Part shown: one piece after another, positions 8,476 to 17,802 of the stretch
Position numbering within the stretch: the first letter of the stretch is position 1
Layout: each line of letters begins with the position of its first letter
NCBI GenBank assembly: GCA_000309945.1
Contig: CM001633.1
Coordinates: 952,723-1,016,722 of the forward strand
Origin: Leptolyngbyaceae cyanobacterium JSC-12
Lineage (GTDB): Bacteria > Cyanobacteriota > Cyanobacteriia > Leptolyngbyales > Leptolyngbyaceae
Reading direction: 5' to 3'
Length of the DNA: 64,000 bases
Program-made: the position numbers and the translations under genes
Notes under the pieces: model-generated
Databases searched by the model: none
What the model was told of the DNA's origin: nothing
What the model saw: the letters and a program-made list of their open reading frames with translations, nothing else

Positions 8476-11130
8476 TTACGTGATCGCCTTTCTGACCAGA
8501 ATTACTGTGCATTTAGATTGTCGTGCGATCGCTTCTGGGATATTGCCATGAATCGCCTGTTGCAACAGGCCCTCTCGACTGGCACCCAGCACAATCACAT
8601 CACACTGATCTTTCTGTGCCATATCCACAACTGCCTCAACCACCGAATTGGCGCAGACGGATGTAACGTCTACACTGCCCTGAGTTTTTTGGCGCAGAAA
8701 AATTGCATCATCCTCTAACACTTTAGGATCATAGTCTTCTTGCTGAGGGTGGTAGATATGACAAAGGCGGATTCTCGGTTGCGGGCTAACTGCTACCAGA
8801 GCAGGCAATAACTTCACTGCATGTTCTGCGTTCGGTCCTCCACCCATGGGCACCAACCAACGATTCATTTGGGCAAGTTGAAGGGTTGCCTGAACCGATG
8901 CTTGAGGGGTGTTATTCAGGGCTTTTGCGATCGGCGAAACCTGCTCACCCATTTTCACTAAGACCACATCACAGTCTGCCTGCCGAATCGTATTATCAAC
9001 CGTATCTCCAAAAATGCGACCAGGTGTAGAGGTGCTTCCCTTCCAACCCATAAGCAGCAAATTGATATGGCGTTCTTTCACCGTTTCTAATACCGCTTCG
9101 GCAACAGTATGGGCAGCACGTATCTGAGTATGTACTGGAACGTTCCAACTCGTTCCTTGTTGTGCCACTCGCATCAATAAACGGCGACTTAATGTTGTTT
9201 TGACTACGGCTTCAGAGGGTGGATGGTGACGGGAGACGGGAATAACCCGTAAACACTCAATTTCGTAATTGAATTCACGAGCCATCACCAGCGCAAGCTT
9301 CATCAGCACATCAGCCGTTTGAGGGTTGCTCAGGGGTAGGAGAATTCTGCCATTACCCGTTGCAGGCGATCGCGTTTGATATACCACGTAAGACGGTTCT
9401 GGTTGCGGTCCCACCTTATCTGATTCTCCCCGCAGCTTATCTGATTCAACTCGCAAAATGTCGCTGCGGGTGATAATACCAACCAGCTTACGATGTTCTA
9501 CTACAGGTAATCGCGAGAGTTTATAGCGCGAAAGCAAATACAACACTCGCCCCAGCGTATCACTGGGAGCAACCGTAATCGGTTTCGGTGTCATAATCTC
9601 CTGCAATAGCGCCTTGCCAGATAGCTGACGGTGGCTCATCTTATCAAGATCAGTTTGAGTCACAATTCCAACCAACCTGTGATCGTCCACTACAGGAAAA
9701 CCGCGATGATGAGACTTGGAAAATGCTGCAACCACTTCATCTAGAGTCATGCGACTATCTAAAGTTTCAACTTTGGTTTGCATCACCTCAGCCGCACTTA
9801 GCTTTGCCCACAGACCATCATTAATCGCATCTGGTTTGAGATGAATACCTTTCAACTCCAGCAAGTGAGTATACAAAGAGCCTGGTGCCAGTCGTTCTGC
9901 AACCAGATACGCCACCACTGCGCTAATCATCAACGGCAGAATCAGATTGTAATTAATCGTAATTTCAAATACGATGACGATCGCTGTAATTGGAACTTTG
10001 GCAACTGCGCCGAAAAAAGCCCCCATTCCAGCTAATGCATACAAGTTGGGGTTAGTCTCCCAAAAATTAGCTGCCCCCAGCCCTACCAACTTACCCAACG
10101 CCGCACCCAACACTAAACTAGGGATAAATAAGCCACCGGGTGCCTCGACGCTGCAAGCTAGAATTGATAGAACGAATTGCACCAAAAATGCCCCAACTGT
10201 GACACCCCAACGAGTTGTTTCCAGAGTTAAAAACCCTTGAAGGGTTGTAGTATCTCGAAACATCGGCGGCAACACAGCAATAACACTTCCTGAAATCAGT
10301 CCTGCTAGCCCGATTTTCCAAGGTAAGCCAAACTGCACATACCGACGGGTTAACCCCAAGCATCTCAAAATACTGCGATTAAAAAATGCAGCAAACACGC
10401 CTGCGAGCACCCCCAACAATAGCAGGAGAGGAATTTCCTGAGGAGAAAAACTAGTGCGGTTAGTTAAGGCAGCATCAAATCCCAGATTTAAGCTGGGTCC
10501 TGCTAACACACGCGATACCACCCCTCCTGTAAACGAGGCGAGAATAGCAGTGCCCAACGTCAAACTAGACACATCATGCAGCAATTCTTCAATTACAAAC
10601 AACACACCTGCGATCGGAGCATCAAAGCCAGCCGCTAATCCTGCTGCTGCGCCCGCGGCAATGAGTTGTCGTTGGTGGTCGGGGGAAGCAGGCACCCAGC
10701 GACTCATCTGTGCTGCCAGGGCTGCTCCAATTTGAACGGTGGGGCCCTGTCGTCCCAAAACAAAACCGGACCCTAAGATCAGCATCGTACTGAGGATCTT
10801 TACAACCCCCACTCGCAAGTCAAGGGTGATTGGGATGTAAGCTAATGCCGCCTTTACCTGAGGTACACCGCTGCCTGTGGCCTCTGGAGCAAATCGTTCA
10901 ATTAATAATCCAGCTAAACATCCACCCACCCCCCCAACTAAAGGAAGCAAGATCCAGGCTGGCATCAGTAATGATTCTTTAACTCGCCATCCGCTTAACC
11001 AATAAACCCCTTGTTTTAACAAAACCGCAGCAAAAGCAGCGACTAAACCAATCAGAACGGCTTCAAGGATAGCAAGCCGCTTTGGTTTTAATAGATGGCT
11101 TAAAACATCTGTCGCAAATGACGGCAGCAT
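8476..11130 (-). CDS. ClC-family anion channel/antiporter fused to CBS pair and two Usp domains
   Basis: Residues about 15-425 form a multi-span ClC membrane domain with the three filter motifs: GSGVP (about residue 86), GRQGPT (residues 126-131) and GLFIP. In most transporters the second motif is G(K/R)EGP with a gating glutamate; here codon 128 is CAG (Gln). Two CBS motifs follow (about residues 445-560; VVDDHRLVGIVTQTDL and VVEHRKLVGIITRSDI), which may bind adenine nucleotides. The C-terminal 300 residues hold two universal-stress-protein domains, the second with a G-x2-G-x9-G-like nucleotide signature (LGASREGLLQQ). Function is chloride or another small anion across the membrane with nucleotide-sensing cytosolic domains; ion and mechanism are inferred. 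Confidence 0.92.
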   Translation of the reverse strand: MLPSFATDVLSHLLKPKRLAILEAVLIGLVAAFAAVLLKQGVYWLSGWRVKESLLMPAWILLPLVGGVGGCLAGLLIERFAPEATGSGVPQVKAALAYIPITLDLRVGVVKILSTMLILGSGFVLGRQGPTVQIGAALAAQMSRWVPASPDHQRQLIAAGAAAGLAAGFDAPIAGVLFVIEELLHDVSSLTLGTAILASFTGGVVSRVLAGPSLNLGFDAALTNRTSFSPQEIPLLLLLGVLAGVFAAFFNRSILRCLGLTRRYVQFGLPWKIGLAGLISGSVIAVLPPMFRDTTTLQGFLTLETTRWGVTVGAFLVQFVLSILACSVEAPGGLFIPSLVLGAALGKLVGLGAANFWETNPNLYALAGMGAFFGAVAKVPITAIVIVFEITINYNLILPLMISAVVAYLVAERLAPGSLYTHLLELKGIHLKPDAINDGLWAKLSAAEVMQTKVETLDSRMTLDEVVAAFSKSHHRGFPVVDDHRLVGIVTQTDLDKMSHRQLSGKALLQEIMTPKPITVAPSDTLGRVLYLLSRYKLSRLPVVEHRKLVGIITRSDILRVESDKLRGESDKVGPQPEPSYVVYQTRSPATGNGRILLPLSNPQTADVLMKLALVMAREFNYEIECLRVIPVSRHHPPSEAVVKTTLSRRLLMRVAQQGTSWNVPVHTQIRAAHTVAEAVLETVKERHINLLLMGWKGSTSTPGRIFGDTVDNTIRQADCDVVLVKMGEQVSPIAKALNNTPQASVQATLQLAQMNRWLVPMGGGPNAEHAVKLLPALVAVSPQPRIRLCHIYHPQQEDYDPKVLEDDAIFLRQKTQGSVDVTSVCANSVVEAVVDMAQKDQCDVIVLGASREGLLQQAIHGNIPEAIARQSKCTVILVRKAIT

Positions 11131-11359
11131 GAAATTGCTAACCAGAGCATATACCTTAATGAACTACTGAGCAGACGCTTTGTAAAGAGCTGATGCTTTT
11201 AACCTGAACAATACAATCCTAACGACTTCTGCCAGTTGCTCAAGTTATCGCTCCTTATTGAATCGTGTTCAAGCTATCCGTCACGCAGTTTTCTCCTACG
11301 TAACTGTACTTCAAGTAATGAAAAGCTTTCTTTGCTAGCTTGGATCAAGATCGTCAAAC

Positions 11360-11581
11360 CTATTCGTCCCTTGCCATCTTATCGACTGATAGTGTTGTAA
11401 TTTGAGCAAGTGAATGCTGGATAGTCCCCTCTCCATAGCCTAGATCATACAAGCTCGCTTGTTCTGGATCTATTTCAGGAGGACGCTTGGAGTAACCCAT
11501 CAGTGCATCAGCTTTGCCACGGCTAAACCAATCTTCCTCAGCAATTTGCTTTGATAAGTTCTTAAAGTCATCGATCACCAT
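11360..11581 (-). CDS. Small hypothetical protein with strong ribosome-binding site
   Basis: A near-perfect Shine-Dalgarno sequence (AAAGGAGGT) lies eight bases before the ATG at 11581, which decides the start over an in-frame TTG two codons upstream. The 73-residue product (MVIDDFKNLSKQIAEEDWFS) is soluble and acidic, with a central GKADALMGYSKRPPE segment and a DPEQASLYDLGYGEG motif. I do not recognise a function. It lies just downstream of the tRNA-Leu(CAA) gene on the same strand and about 230 bases from the ClC gene. Confidence 0.75.
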   Translation of the reverse strand: MVIDDFKNLSKQIAEEDWFSRGKADALMGYSKRPPEIDPEQASLYDLGYGEGTIQHSLAQITTLSVDKMARDE

Positions 11582-11738
11582 AGTCAATGACCTCCTTTGC
11601 TAGAAGCACGCTTTGCAATACCTACCTTCAGTCTAGATAGGGGCATGAGGCTTGTGTAGCAATCCTGCAAGAAAAAATCAGCGCGACCACTACAGCGAAG
11701 TGATGCACTAAGTCCTGGCATCGAAGCTGTATAGATAA

Positions 11739-11820
11739 TGGGCAGAGCGAGACTCGAACTCGCAAGGGTTTCCCCGCCGCATTTTGAGTGCGGTGCGTCT
11801 ACCAATTCCGCCATCCGCCC
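11739..11820 (-). tRNA. tRNA-Leu (anticodon CAA)
   Basis: The minus strand folds as a class II tRNA: acceptor GGGCGGA/TCTGCCC with one G-U pair, anticodon stem CCGCA/TGCGG around loop CTCAAAA (anticodon CAA), a long variable arm CGGGGAAACCC, and T-arm GCGAG-TTCGAGT-CTCGC. The discriminator base is A, as expected for leucine. The 3' CCA is not encoded. Confidence 0.95.
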
Positions 11821-11837
11821 TTGGCATCAGCTTGTTT

Positions 11838-11843
11838 ATTATA
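11838..11843 (-). promoter_or_regulatory. Candidate -10 element of tRNA-Leu(CAA)
   Basis: The minus strand reads TATAAT, a perfect -10 hexamer, about 18 bases upstream of the mature tRNA 5' end. No good -35 hexamer at 17 bases spacing is apparent. Confidence 0.45.
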
Positions 11844-11897
11844 CTCAACTTGGTGATTTTTGCGGTAGCGCTGCGTCAATGAAAAACATCTTTCCAT

Positions 11898-12788
11898 TCA
11901 CCAATTCCGCCAACCGCCTTTCAGCGGTTCTTTGCTACTCTGCTCAGGAGGACGGCTTTCTAGAAGTGATTGATACGCTTGACTGCTGCCCCAGCGATCA
12001 ATTTCTCTAGCCCTTAATACTGGTACTGGATGAGTAAGTTGAGCGGTCATTGCCTGTTTCAACAATTCCCCTATCTGGTCATTGCTGATGTTGTCGTAGG
12101 CTCTGGCTTGAGCCAGAAATGCATCCAGATTCAATTGGCTGGCAAGGGTGGGAGAGCCGCCTGCCAATTTCATTAGCACTGACGCAACAACTCTAGGATT
12201 TTGGGTGGCTAACAAGGCGGCGCGATCGCAGGTGAATTCTGCACAACGTACCCACTCCATCAACTGCATTTGAAGAGATTGGGCGATCGCTGCCCCCCAG
12301 GGGAGTTGTCCCGCTGCTAACACTAGAATATTCGCTAGAGTTAGATACACTCCATGCTCACACTTCAAATGCCCCAACTCATGGGCAATGACTGCCTGAA
12401 TTTCTTCAGGCGTGAGCAATTCTAGAAGCGAGGTATGCACTACTATAAATGGCTGCTTGCTACGCATAGCAAAGGTATATGCATTGGGAACCGGATGCTG
12501 GCGTACATAAAGCTGCGGGGGTTCCAGATCCAAAATTCTGCAGGCTTCCACTAGCAACAAATGTAACTCTGGCAATTGTTGCTCACTAACTAGCACACTC
12601 GCCGCAATATTCTCCAGATAGAAATATTGTTCCGCCACGGGACCTAGTAAATTGCGAATTATCATATCCAAACCAGGCAACTGCTTCAATGCCGCAGTCG
12701 CCTCTAAATCCAATGGGTGGCGAAAATGGTCAGATCTCAAACCCAACAGGGGAACTTTCAATGAAGACATGTGCAACCAATGACCCAT
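11898..12788 (-). CDS. M48-family zinc metalloprotease
   Basis: The zinc-binding HELGH motif is at residues 136-140 (VIAHELGHLKCEH), and a downstream CAEFTCDRAAL supplies the likely third zinc ligand (Glu) of M48 enzymes. Upstream are the family-typical PPQLYVRQHPVPNAYTF and a strand leading to the active site. A hydrophobic stretch (LANILVLAAGQLPWGAA) follows HEXXH and may be membrane-associated. Two ATG starts are possible, 12788 and 12770 (MSSLKVPLLG); the second looks more like family N-termini, and neither has a clear ribosome-binding site. The last codons (GGWRNW, stop) lie on DNA that duplicates the 5' end of the adjacent tRNA-Leu. Substrate unknown. Confidence 0.85.
   Translation of the reverse strand: MGHWLHMSSLKVPLLGLRSDHFRHPLDLEATAALKQLPGLDMIIRNLLGPVAEQYFYLENIAASVLVSEQQLPELHLLLVEACRILDLEPPQLYVRQHPVPNAYTFAMRSKQPFIVVHTSLLELLTPEEIQAVIAHELGHLKCEHGVYLTLANILVLAAGQLPWGAAIAQSLQMQLMEWVRCAEFTCDRAALLATQNPRVVASVLMKLAGGSPTLASQLNLDAFLAQARAYDNISNDQIGELLKQAMTAQLTHPVPVLRAREIDRWGSSQAYQSLLESRPPEQSSKEPLKGGWRNW
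11900..11918 (-). repeat. Partial duplicate of the tRNA-Leu(CAA) 5' end
   Basis: The 19 bases match positions 11801-11819 of the tRNA gene with a single mismatch (ACCAATTCCGCCAACCGCC against ACCAATTCCGCCATCCGCC on plus), in the same orientation 99 bases away. It encodes the final residues and the stop codon of the M48 gene. Confidence 0.75.
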
Positions 12789-13056
12789 CGCAATGATTAG
12801 ATAAGCTGTGCTCGTTGCAGAGACACATTAAGTTAGATGGTTCTCCGTCAGTATAGCGAGATCCCTAACTCTATTGCACTGAGGCCATAGTTAGGCTGCT
12901 TTCTCTCTCATGTGATTGTTGAAGTTAGTCACTGTTTTGGTGAAGCCTGCACATAATTGCACACAACCTAACAACCGTGTTGAAAGGGACTGTTCCCTTG
13001 AAGCAAAACACCCCATTACAGCCGCGATCGCCAGCGCAATCAGATTGCGTCAACGC

Positions 13057-14436
13057 TTACTTCGGCACAACCGGAGCACTAGAAGGCAGCAGTGACTCAG
13101 TTGCCTCTGAAACTCGCCGCAAACGGGCACCTAACTGCTGCAATTTTGTTTCCAGTTGTTCATATCCGCGATCCAGATGGTGAAGCCCTTGAATCGAGGT
13201 TTTGCCTCTTGCAGCTAACCCTGCCAACACTAGAGCGGCTGAGGCGCGTAAATCAGTAGCCACAACCGGAGCACCCGATAGCATTGGCACACCTCGCACA
13301 ATCGCGATATTTCCCTTGACCCGAATATCCGCACCCATACGGTTGAGTTCTGCCACATGGCGCAACCGATTTTCAAACACAGTTTCAGAAATCACACTAT
13401 CGCCTTCGCTGAGGGTCATCAACGCCATGAACTGCGCCTGCATGTCTGTAGGGAACCCTGGATAGGGTAACGTTTCAATATCGGTCGCTCGATAATGATC
13501 TGTGGGAATGATACGCAGAGTATTAGTGCCTTCCTGCATTACCCGCACACCTATTTCCTGGAGTTTGGCAATCACGGCTGTCAGATGGTCAGGAATCAGA
13601 GGAGACAACGAAATTTCGGACCGGGTAATTGCTCCTGCCACCATAAAAGTTCCAGCTTCAACACGGTCAGGAATAATGGAATAATCAGTGGTGTGCATTT
13701 TACGAACACCCACAATCGTAATGGCATTAGTTCCCGCTCCACGAATCTTGGCACCCATTGCTCGACAGAAGTTCGCCAAGTCGACAACTTCAGGCTCTTG
13801 AGCTGCATTCTCAATCATGGTCTCACCTTCTGCCAAGGTGGCTGCCATCATTAAGGTTTCTGTTGCTCCAACACTGGGATAGTCCAGGTAAATTCTGGCT
13901 CCTTGTAGGCGCTTGTTCCCCCCCTTCAACGAAGCGTAAACCATGCCGCCATCAATCTGAACATCGGCTCCCAAAGTTTGCAGGCCTCGGACATGTAAAT
14001 CAACTGGACGAGCACCAATCGCGCATCCTCCAGGGAGAGGTATCCGTGCAACTCCCAAGCGAGCCAGCATGGGACCGATGATGAAAAAGCTCGCACGTAG
14101 TTGACTGACTAATTCATAAGGTGCTTTCGATTGCCCAATTGAGGATGCGTCAATCGTCAAACTATCTCCTTGCCGCTTGATTTTGACGCCCAAGGACATC
14201 AAAATCTCGCCCATCCGAGCTACATCAACAAGCTGTGGAACATTGCGTAGGCGACATTCCTCAGGACACAGAATTGCACCTGCCATTAGCACTAACGCTG
14301 AATTTTTCGCCCCACTGATTTTGACGTTTCCACTAAGGGAGTAACCACCCCAAATTTCTAGGATGGAGTTTTGCTCCTCAAGGGAGGAATGGGTATTGGG
14401 TAAGCTAGGAGAGAGAGAAATGGGTCCGTCCTCCAA
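13057..14436 (-). CDS. murA: UDP-N-acetylglucosamine 1-carboxyvinyltransferase (MurA)
   Basis: MurA transfers enolpyruvate from PEP to UDP-GlcNAc, the first committed step of peptidoglycan synthesis. The 459-residue product has the [16 protein letters not shown] substrate loop, catalytic Cys138 in [14 protein letters not shown], and the C-terminal [18 protein letters not shown] segment; the two-lobed EPSP-synthase fold length is normal. No ATG or GTG precedes the conserved [10 protein letters not shown] block; the only standard option is TTG at 14436, giving a 26-residue lead-in typical of cyanobacterial MurA. An upstream in-frame stop (TAG) closes the frame. It is transcribed divergently from tRNA-Leu(CAG). 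Confidence 0.94.
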   Translation of the reverse strand: MEDGPISLSPSLPNTHSSLEEQNSILEIWGGYSLSGNVKISGAKNSALVLMAGAILCPEECRLRNVPQLVDVARMGEILMSLGVKIKRQGDSLTIDASSIGQSKAPYELVSQLRASFFIIGPMLARLGVARIPLPGGCAIGARPVDLHVRGLQTLGADVQIDGGMVYASLKGGNKRLQGARIYLDYPSVGATETLMMAATLAEGETMIENAAQEPEVVDLANFCRAMGAKIRGAGTNAITIVGVRKMHTTDYSIIPDRVEAGTFMVAGAITRSEISLSPLIPDHLTAVIAKLQEIGVRVMQEGTNTLRIIPTDHYRATDIETLPYPGFPTDMQAQFMALMTLSEGDSVISETVFENRLRHVAELNRMGADIRVKGNIAIVRGVPMLSGAPVVATDLRASAALVLAGLAARGKTSIQGLHHLDRGYEQLETKLQQLGARLRRVSEATESLLPSSAPVVPK

Positions 14437-14570
14437 ATGAACTGCGAAGACTAAATTTCGGTCTTGATTCTACAGGAAACATTTAAGTTGTCCCAATTTT
14501 TTTGAGTAGTCTTTTGTCGTAGATTAATTGAGAGAGATTTCCTGATGGCAAAAGTTTTTCGCTAAACTGG

Positions 14571-14599
14571 TTGACAGGGGTTCATTACTGTCTGATGAT
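14571..14599 (+). promoter_or_regulatory. Candidate promoter of tRNA-Leu(CAG)
   Basis: TTGACA (14571-14576) is a perfect -35 hexamer; 17 bases later GATGAT (14594-14599) matches four of six -10 positions. Transcription would start about 20 bases upstream of the tRNA. Confidence 0.5.
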
Positions 14600-14628
14600 T
14601 ATGAATCGCGGATTAAGACGATCGCTAA

Positions 14629-14712
14629 GCGGAACTGGCGGAATTGGCAGACGCGCTAGATTCAGGTTCTAGTGGTAGCAATACCTTCCGGGTTCAAGTC
14701 CCGGGTTCCGCA
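14629..14712 (+). tRNA. tRNA-Leu (anticodon CAG)
   Basis: The sequence folds as a class II tRNA: acceptor GCGGAAC/GTTCCGC, anticodon stem CTAGA/TCTAG with loop TTCAGGT (anticodon CAG), a long variable arm, and T-arm CCGGG-TTCAAGT-CCCGG. The discriminator is A and no CCA is encoded. Confidence 0.96.
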
Positions 14713-14728
14713 TTCGATGAATGAACTT

Positions 14729-14758
14729 AAAGCCTGCTTGTATAAGGTGGGCTTTTTC
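14729..14758 (+). terminator. Rho-independent terminator after tRNA-Leu(CAG)
   Basis: AAAGCC and GGGCTTT arms form a stem interrupted by G-U pairs, followed directly by a T run (GCTTTTTC), 17 bases after the tRNA end. Confidence 0.6.
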
Positions 14759-14886
14759 TATGTTTTAGACCTGTATGTGGCTTAGTTTTTTTAATCAGTC
14801 ATCGCCTGATGTAACAAAATTTTAATCGTTCGCTGATTTAATCATTCGCTGAGAAGTATTGTGCTCCGATTTTTCTTCTAAATGTT

Positions 14887-15666
14887 ATGTTAGTCAGCCT
14901 GCAAAATCCTTTAGTTAAGCAATTGCGCAAACTACACCGGGCAAAAGAACGGCGAGAGCAGGGAGTGTTTTTACTCGAGGGGACTCACTTGTTGGAGGCG
15001 GCATGTTTGGCAAATCGTACGATCGCCCTAGTCTGCTGCACGCCTGATTGGCAGGCGAAATATCCAGAGCTATGGCAACATGCAAAGCAACGGGCAACTC
15101 GAACTGAAATTGTGAGTCCAGAGGTATTGAAGGCGATCGCAACGACAGTTGAGCCAGATGGAGTAATCGCAACAGTTGAACGCCCTTCTATCCCAGTTCC
15201 CACCTTTACCACTCTGGGGCTAGTGTTAGAAACCATTCAAGATCCTGGCAATTTAGGCACGATGATTCGTACGGTTGCGGCGGCTGGAGCAGAGGGGTTG
15301 CTGCTCAGTGCTGACAGTGTGGATCTGGATCATCCGAAAGTGCTGCGAGCTTCGGCAGGATTATGGTTTCGAGTGCCTATGGCAACAAGTTTAGATTTAT
15401 CTACTGATTTGAAGCAGTACCAGCAGCAAGGATTCCAAATTGTCGCCACTCTACCAACCGCTAGCCAGACCTATTGGCAGATTAATTGGCGAAAACCAAC
15501 CCTTGTATTGCTGGGAAATGAAGGTTCAGGCTTATCGCCAGCCGTTTCAGCATTCGCGGATATGGCGGTCCGTATTCCTCTCAGTCCAGGAGTGGAATCG
15601 TTGAATGTAGCGATCGCGGCTGCACTCATTTTGTATGAAGCCAGGCGACAGCGAGAATATACTTAG
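14887..15666 (+). CDS. TrmH/SpoU-family RNA 2'-O-methyltransferase
   Basis: The 259-residue enzyme contains the three SPOUT motifs: motif 1 IQDPGNLGTMIRTVAAAGA, motif 2 LVLLGNEGSGLS, and motif 3 IPLSPGVESLNVAIAAALILYE, which form the knotted AdoMet site. The N-terminal part (NPLVKQLRKLHRAKERREQG, VFLLEGTHLLEAA) is the small substrate-binding domain of the RlmB/TsnR-like group. It probably methylates ribose in 23S rRNA, but the target nucleotide cannot be told from the sequence. Starts at ATG without a strong ribosome-binding site. Its stop overlaps the stop of the convergent small gene by three bases. Confidence 0.9.
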   Translation: MLVSLQNPLVKQLRKLHRAKERREQGVFLLEGTHLLEAACLANRTIALVCCTPDWQAKYPELWQHAKQRATRTEIVSPEVLKAIATTVEPDGVIATVERPSIPVPTFTTLGLVLETIQDPGNLGTMIRTVAAAGAEGLLLSADSVDLDHPKVLRASAGLWFRVPMATSLDLSTDLKQYQQQGFQIVATLPTASQTYWQINWRKPTLVLLGNEGSGLSPAVSAFADMAVRIPLSPGVESLNVAIAAALILYEARRQREYT

Positions 15667-15896
15667 GTTGGATTGTTTTGCTGGCTAATGAACTGTTCAA
15701 TGTCCGCGATCGCATCTTCCCAAGAATTCAAGTCAAATTGAGTGGCAGGTTTGGCAGCCACCTCAGACGGTCTACTTCCACTTGGATGCGAAGTTTTAGG
15801 CTTGTCATCAGCAGATTCTAATGTTTGTTGCAGTTGCTCTAGTGACTCCATAAAGGCTTGAGCGGCGGCACGGCGCACTTCTCGCTGCTGACTCAT
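15663..15896 (-). CDS. Small conserved hypothetical protein
   Basis: The ATG at 15896 follows GGGAGTGGGA at good spacing and is preferred to a longer upstream frame whose extra residues look non-coding. The 77-residue product begins MSQQREVRRAAAQAFMESLE, a probable helix, has a Ser/Pro/Lys-rich middle, and ends in an acidic helix (WEDAIADIEQFISQQ). No membrane segment. It looks like a conserved cyanobacterial family of unknown function. The last three bases overlap the convergent methyltransferase gene. Confidence 0.65.
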   Translation of the reverse strand: MSQQREVRRAAAQAFMESLEQLQQTLESADDKPKTSHPSGSRPSEVAAKPATQFDLNSWEDAIADIEQFISQQNNPT

Positions 15897-16170
15897 AATC
15901 CCACTCCCAAAGAAACGGAGGTTAGCTAGTTCACTGACAAGCAGCAAAATAGCAGCCCTTTTGTCTAAATGATTGCGAATAACCCAATAAAATTTAGAAT
16001 GCCCAATCATAGCGAGAATCCATGCAAAAGTCTTGCACGGCGTTTTTGTAATAGAGCAGGCATGTTACCAAAATCACCAGGCGCTTATCGTAGCAATGTT
16101 TGAGAGATGCGGTTGTCTGATGGGTAACATGCAACCGAGAATAGGAAAATAAAGAGGCCAGGAGAAACAC

Positions 16171-17604
16171 GTGAGCGAGTCCTTTGATTACGATTTGCTA
16201 ATTGTTGGAGCCGGAGTTGGAGGGCATGGAGCTGCTTTACACGCCGTCAGTTGTGGGCTGAAGACGGCTGTGGTCGAGGGTGGTGTAATGGGCGGTACCT
16301 GTGTTAATCGAGGTTGTATTCCATCCAAAGCCCTATTAGCTGCATCTGGAAAAGTCCGAGAACTGCGAGATGCGCATCACCTCAAGTCATTGGGGATTCA
16401 GTTGGCAGATGTATCGTTTGAACGGCAGGCGATCGCCGACCACGCGAACGGAATCGTTGTCAAACAACGAGAAGCACTAATCAACAGCTTGAAGCGCCTG
16501 GGAGTAGATACAATTCACGGCTGGGCACGGGTTGCCGGTAGCCAGAAAGTGCTAGTGGAAACCAAAGATGGCGAGAAAACAATCACTGCGAAGGATATAA
16601 TCCTGGCTCCTGGCTCGGTTCCATTTGTGCCGCCAGGCGTGGAAATTGATGGGAAGACTGTATTTACCAGCGATGATGCAGTGCGGCTGGAAACTTTACC
16701 GGATTGGATTGCGATCGTGGGGAGTGGCTATATTGGCTTGGAATTTGCCGATGTCTATTCGGCTCTGGGCTGCGAAATCACTCTGATTGAAGCTCTGGAT
16801 CAGTTGATGCCGGGCTTCGATCCCGATATCGCTAAACTGGCTCAGCGCGTTCTGATCACTCCCCGTGATATTGAAACGAAGGTGGGAGTATTGGCAAAGC
16901 GTGTAATCCCTGGTTCACCCGTTGTGATTGAACTCGCCGATACTAAGACAAAAGAAGTGGTGGAGGTACTAGAAGTGGATGCCTGCCTCATTGCCACAGG
17001 ACGCATCCCTTATACGAAAGACCTGGGGCTAGAATCGATCAGCGTAGAGCTAGATCGGCGTGGCTTTATTCAGGTGGATGAGTATCTGGCAGTTGTCAAA
17101 GACGGGCAACCCGTGCCTCATCTCTATGCGATCGGAGATGCCACAGGCAAGATGATGTTGGCACACGCGGCTTCTGCTCAGGGCATTGCAGTGGTAGAAA
17201 CGATTTGCGGACGCCCAAGAACTGTGGATTACCATAGTATTCCGGCAGCAGCTTTTACCCATCCGGAAATTGGCTTCGTTGGGATGACGGAGCCGATCGC
17301 GCAGGAAAAAGCCAGTGCTGAAGGCTTTGAACTTGGGGTTGCCCGAACGTACTTCAAAGGCAATGCGAAAGCGATCGCGGAAGGAGAAACCGAAGGACTC
17401 GCAAAAATTATTTTTCGCAAAGACACGGGAGAAGTGTTGGGAGTTCACATTTTTGGACTTCATGCGTCTGATTTAATCCATGAGGCTGCCAGCGCGATCG
17501 CTCAACGCCAATCTGTCCACGAACTTGCCTTCCTGGTTCATACCCATCCCACCCTCTCGGAAGTGCTAGATGAAGCCTATAAGCGGGCTGTGGGTAGTCA
17601 TTAG
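16171..17604 (+). CDS. lpdA: Dihydrolipoyl dehydrogenase
   Basis: E3 reoxidises dihydrolipoamide in pyruvate dehydrogenase and, in cyanobacteria, the glycine cleavage system. The 477-residue flavoprotein has the FAD-binding [14 protein letters not shown] at the N-terminus, the redox pair Cys44/Cys49 in GGTCVNRGC, the NAD-binding [11 protein letters not shown], the second FAD motif LYAIGDATG, and the C-terminal His-Glu pair in [10 protein letters not shown]. The start is GTG with AGGAG eight bases upstream. trpC follows after about 200 bases on the same strand; linkage by transcription is possible but the gap is large. Confidence 0.95.
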   Translation: MSESFDYDLLIVGAGVGGHGAALHAVSCGLKTAVVEGGVMGGTCVNRGCIPSKALLAASGKVRELRDAHHLKSLGIQLADVSFERQAIADHANGIVVKQREALINSLKRLGVDTIHGWARVAGSQKVLVETKDGEKTITAKDIILAPGSVPFVPPGVEIDGKTVFTSDDAVRLETLPDWIAIVGSGYIGLEFADVYSALGCEITLIEALDQLMPGFDPDIAKLAQRVLITPRDIETKVGVLAKRVIPGSPVVIELADTKTKEVVEVLEVDACLIATGRIPYTKDLGLESISVELDRRGFIQVDEYLAVVKDGQPVPHLYAIGDATGKMMLAHAASAQGIAVVETICGRPRTVDYHSIPAAAFTHPEIGFVGMTEPIAQEKASAEGFELGVARTYFKGNAKAIAEGETEGLAKIIFRKDTGEVLGVHIFGLHASDLIHEAASAIAQRQSVHELAFLVHTHPTLSEVLDEAYKRAVGSH

Positions 17605-17802
17605 AAAGGCAAACAGCAGAGACACAAGTTACTCCTTCTATGTTTTTTCGATATTTCATCATGTTTCTGCTCCTCTGAGCAGCTTAGTTAAGCTACGCTA
17701 TCAGATAGCCTTCGTTAAATTTGTTTAACGTTTGGAGATTGCGTCCTCCGTCCTCACGGCTAAACAAAGAAATTCCAGGTTCAGGGTTCCCAGTTACAAC
17801 CT

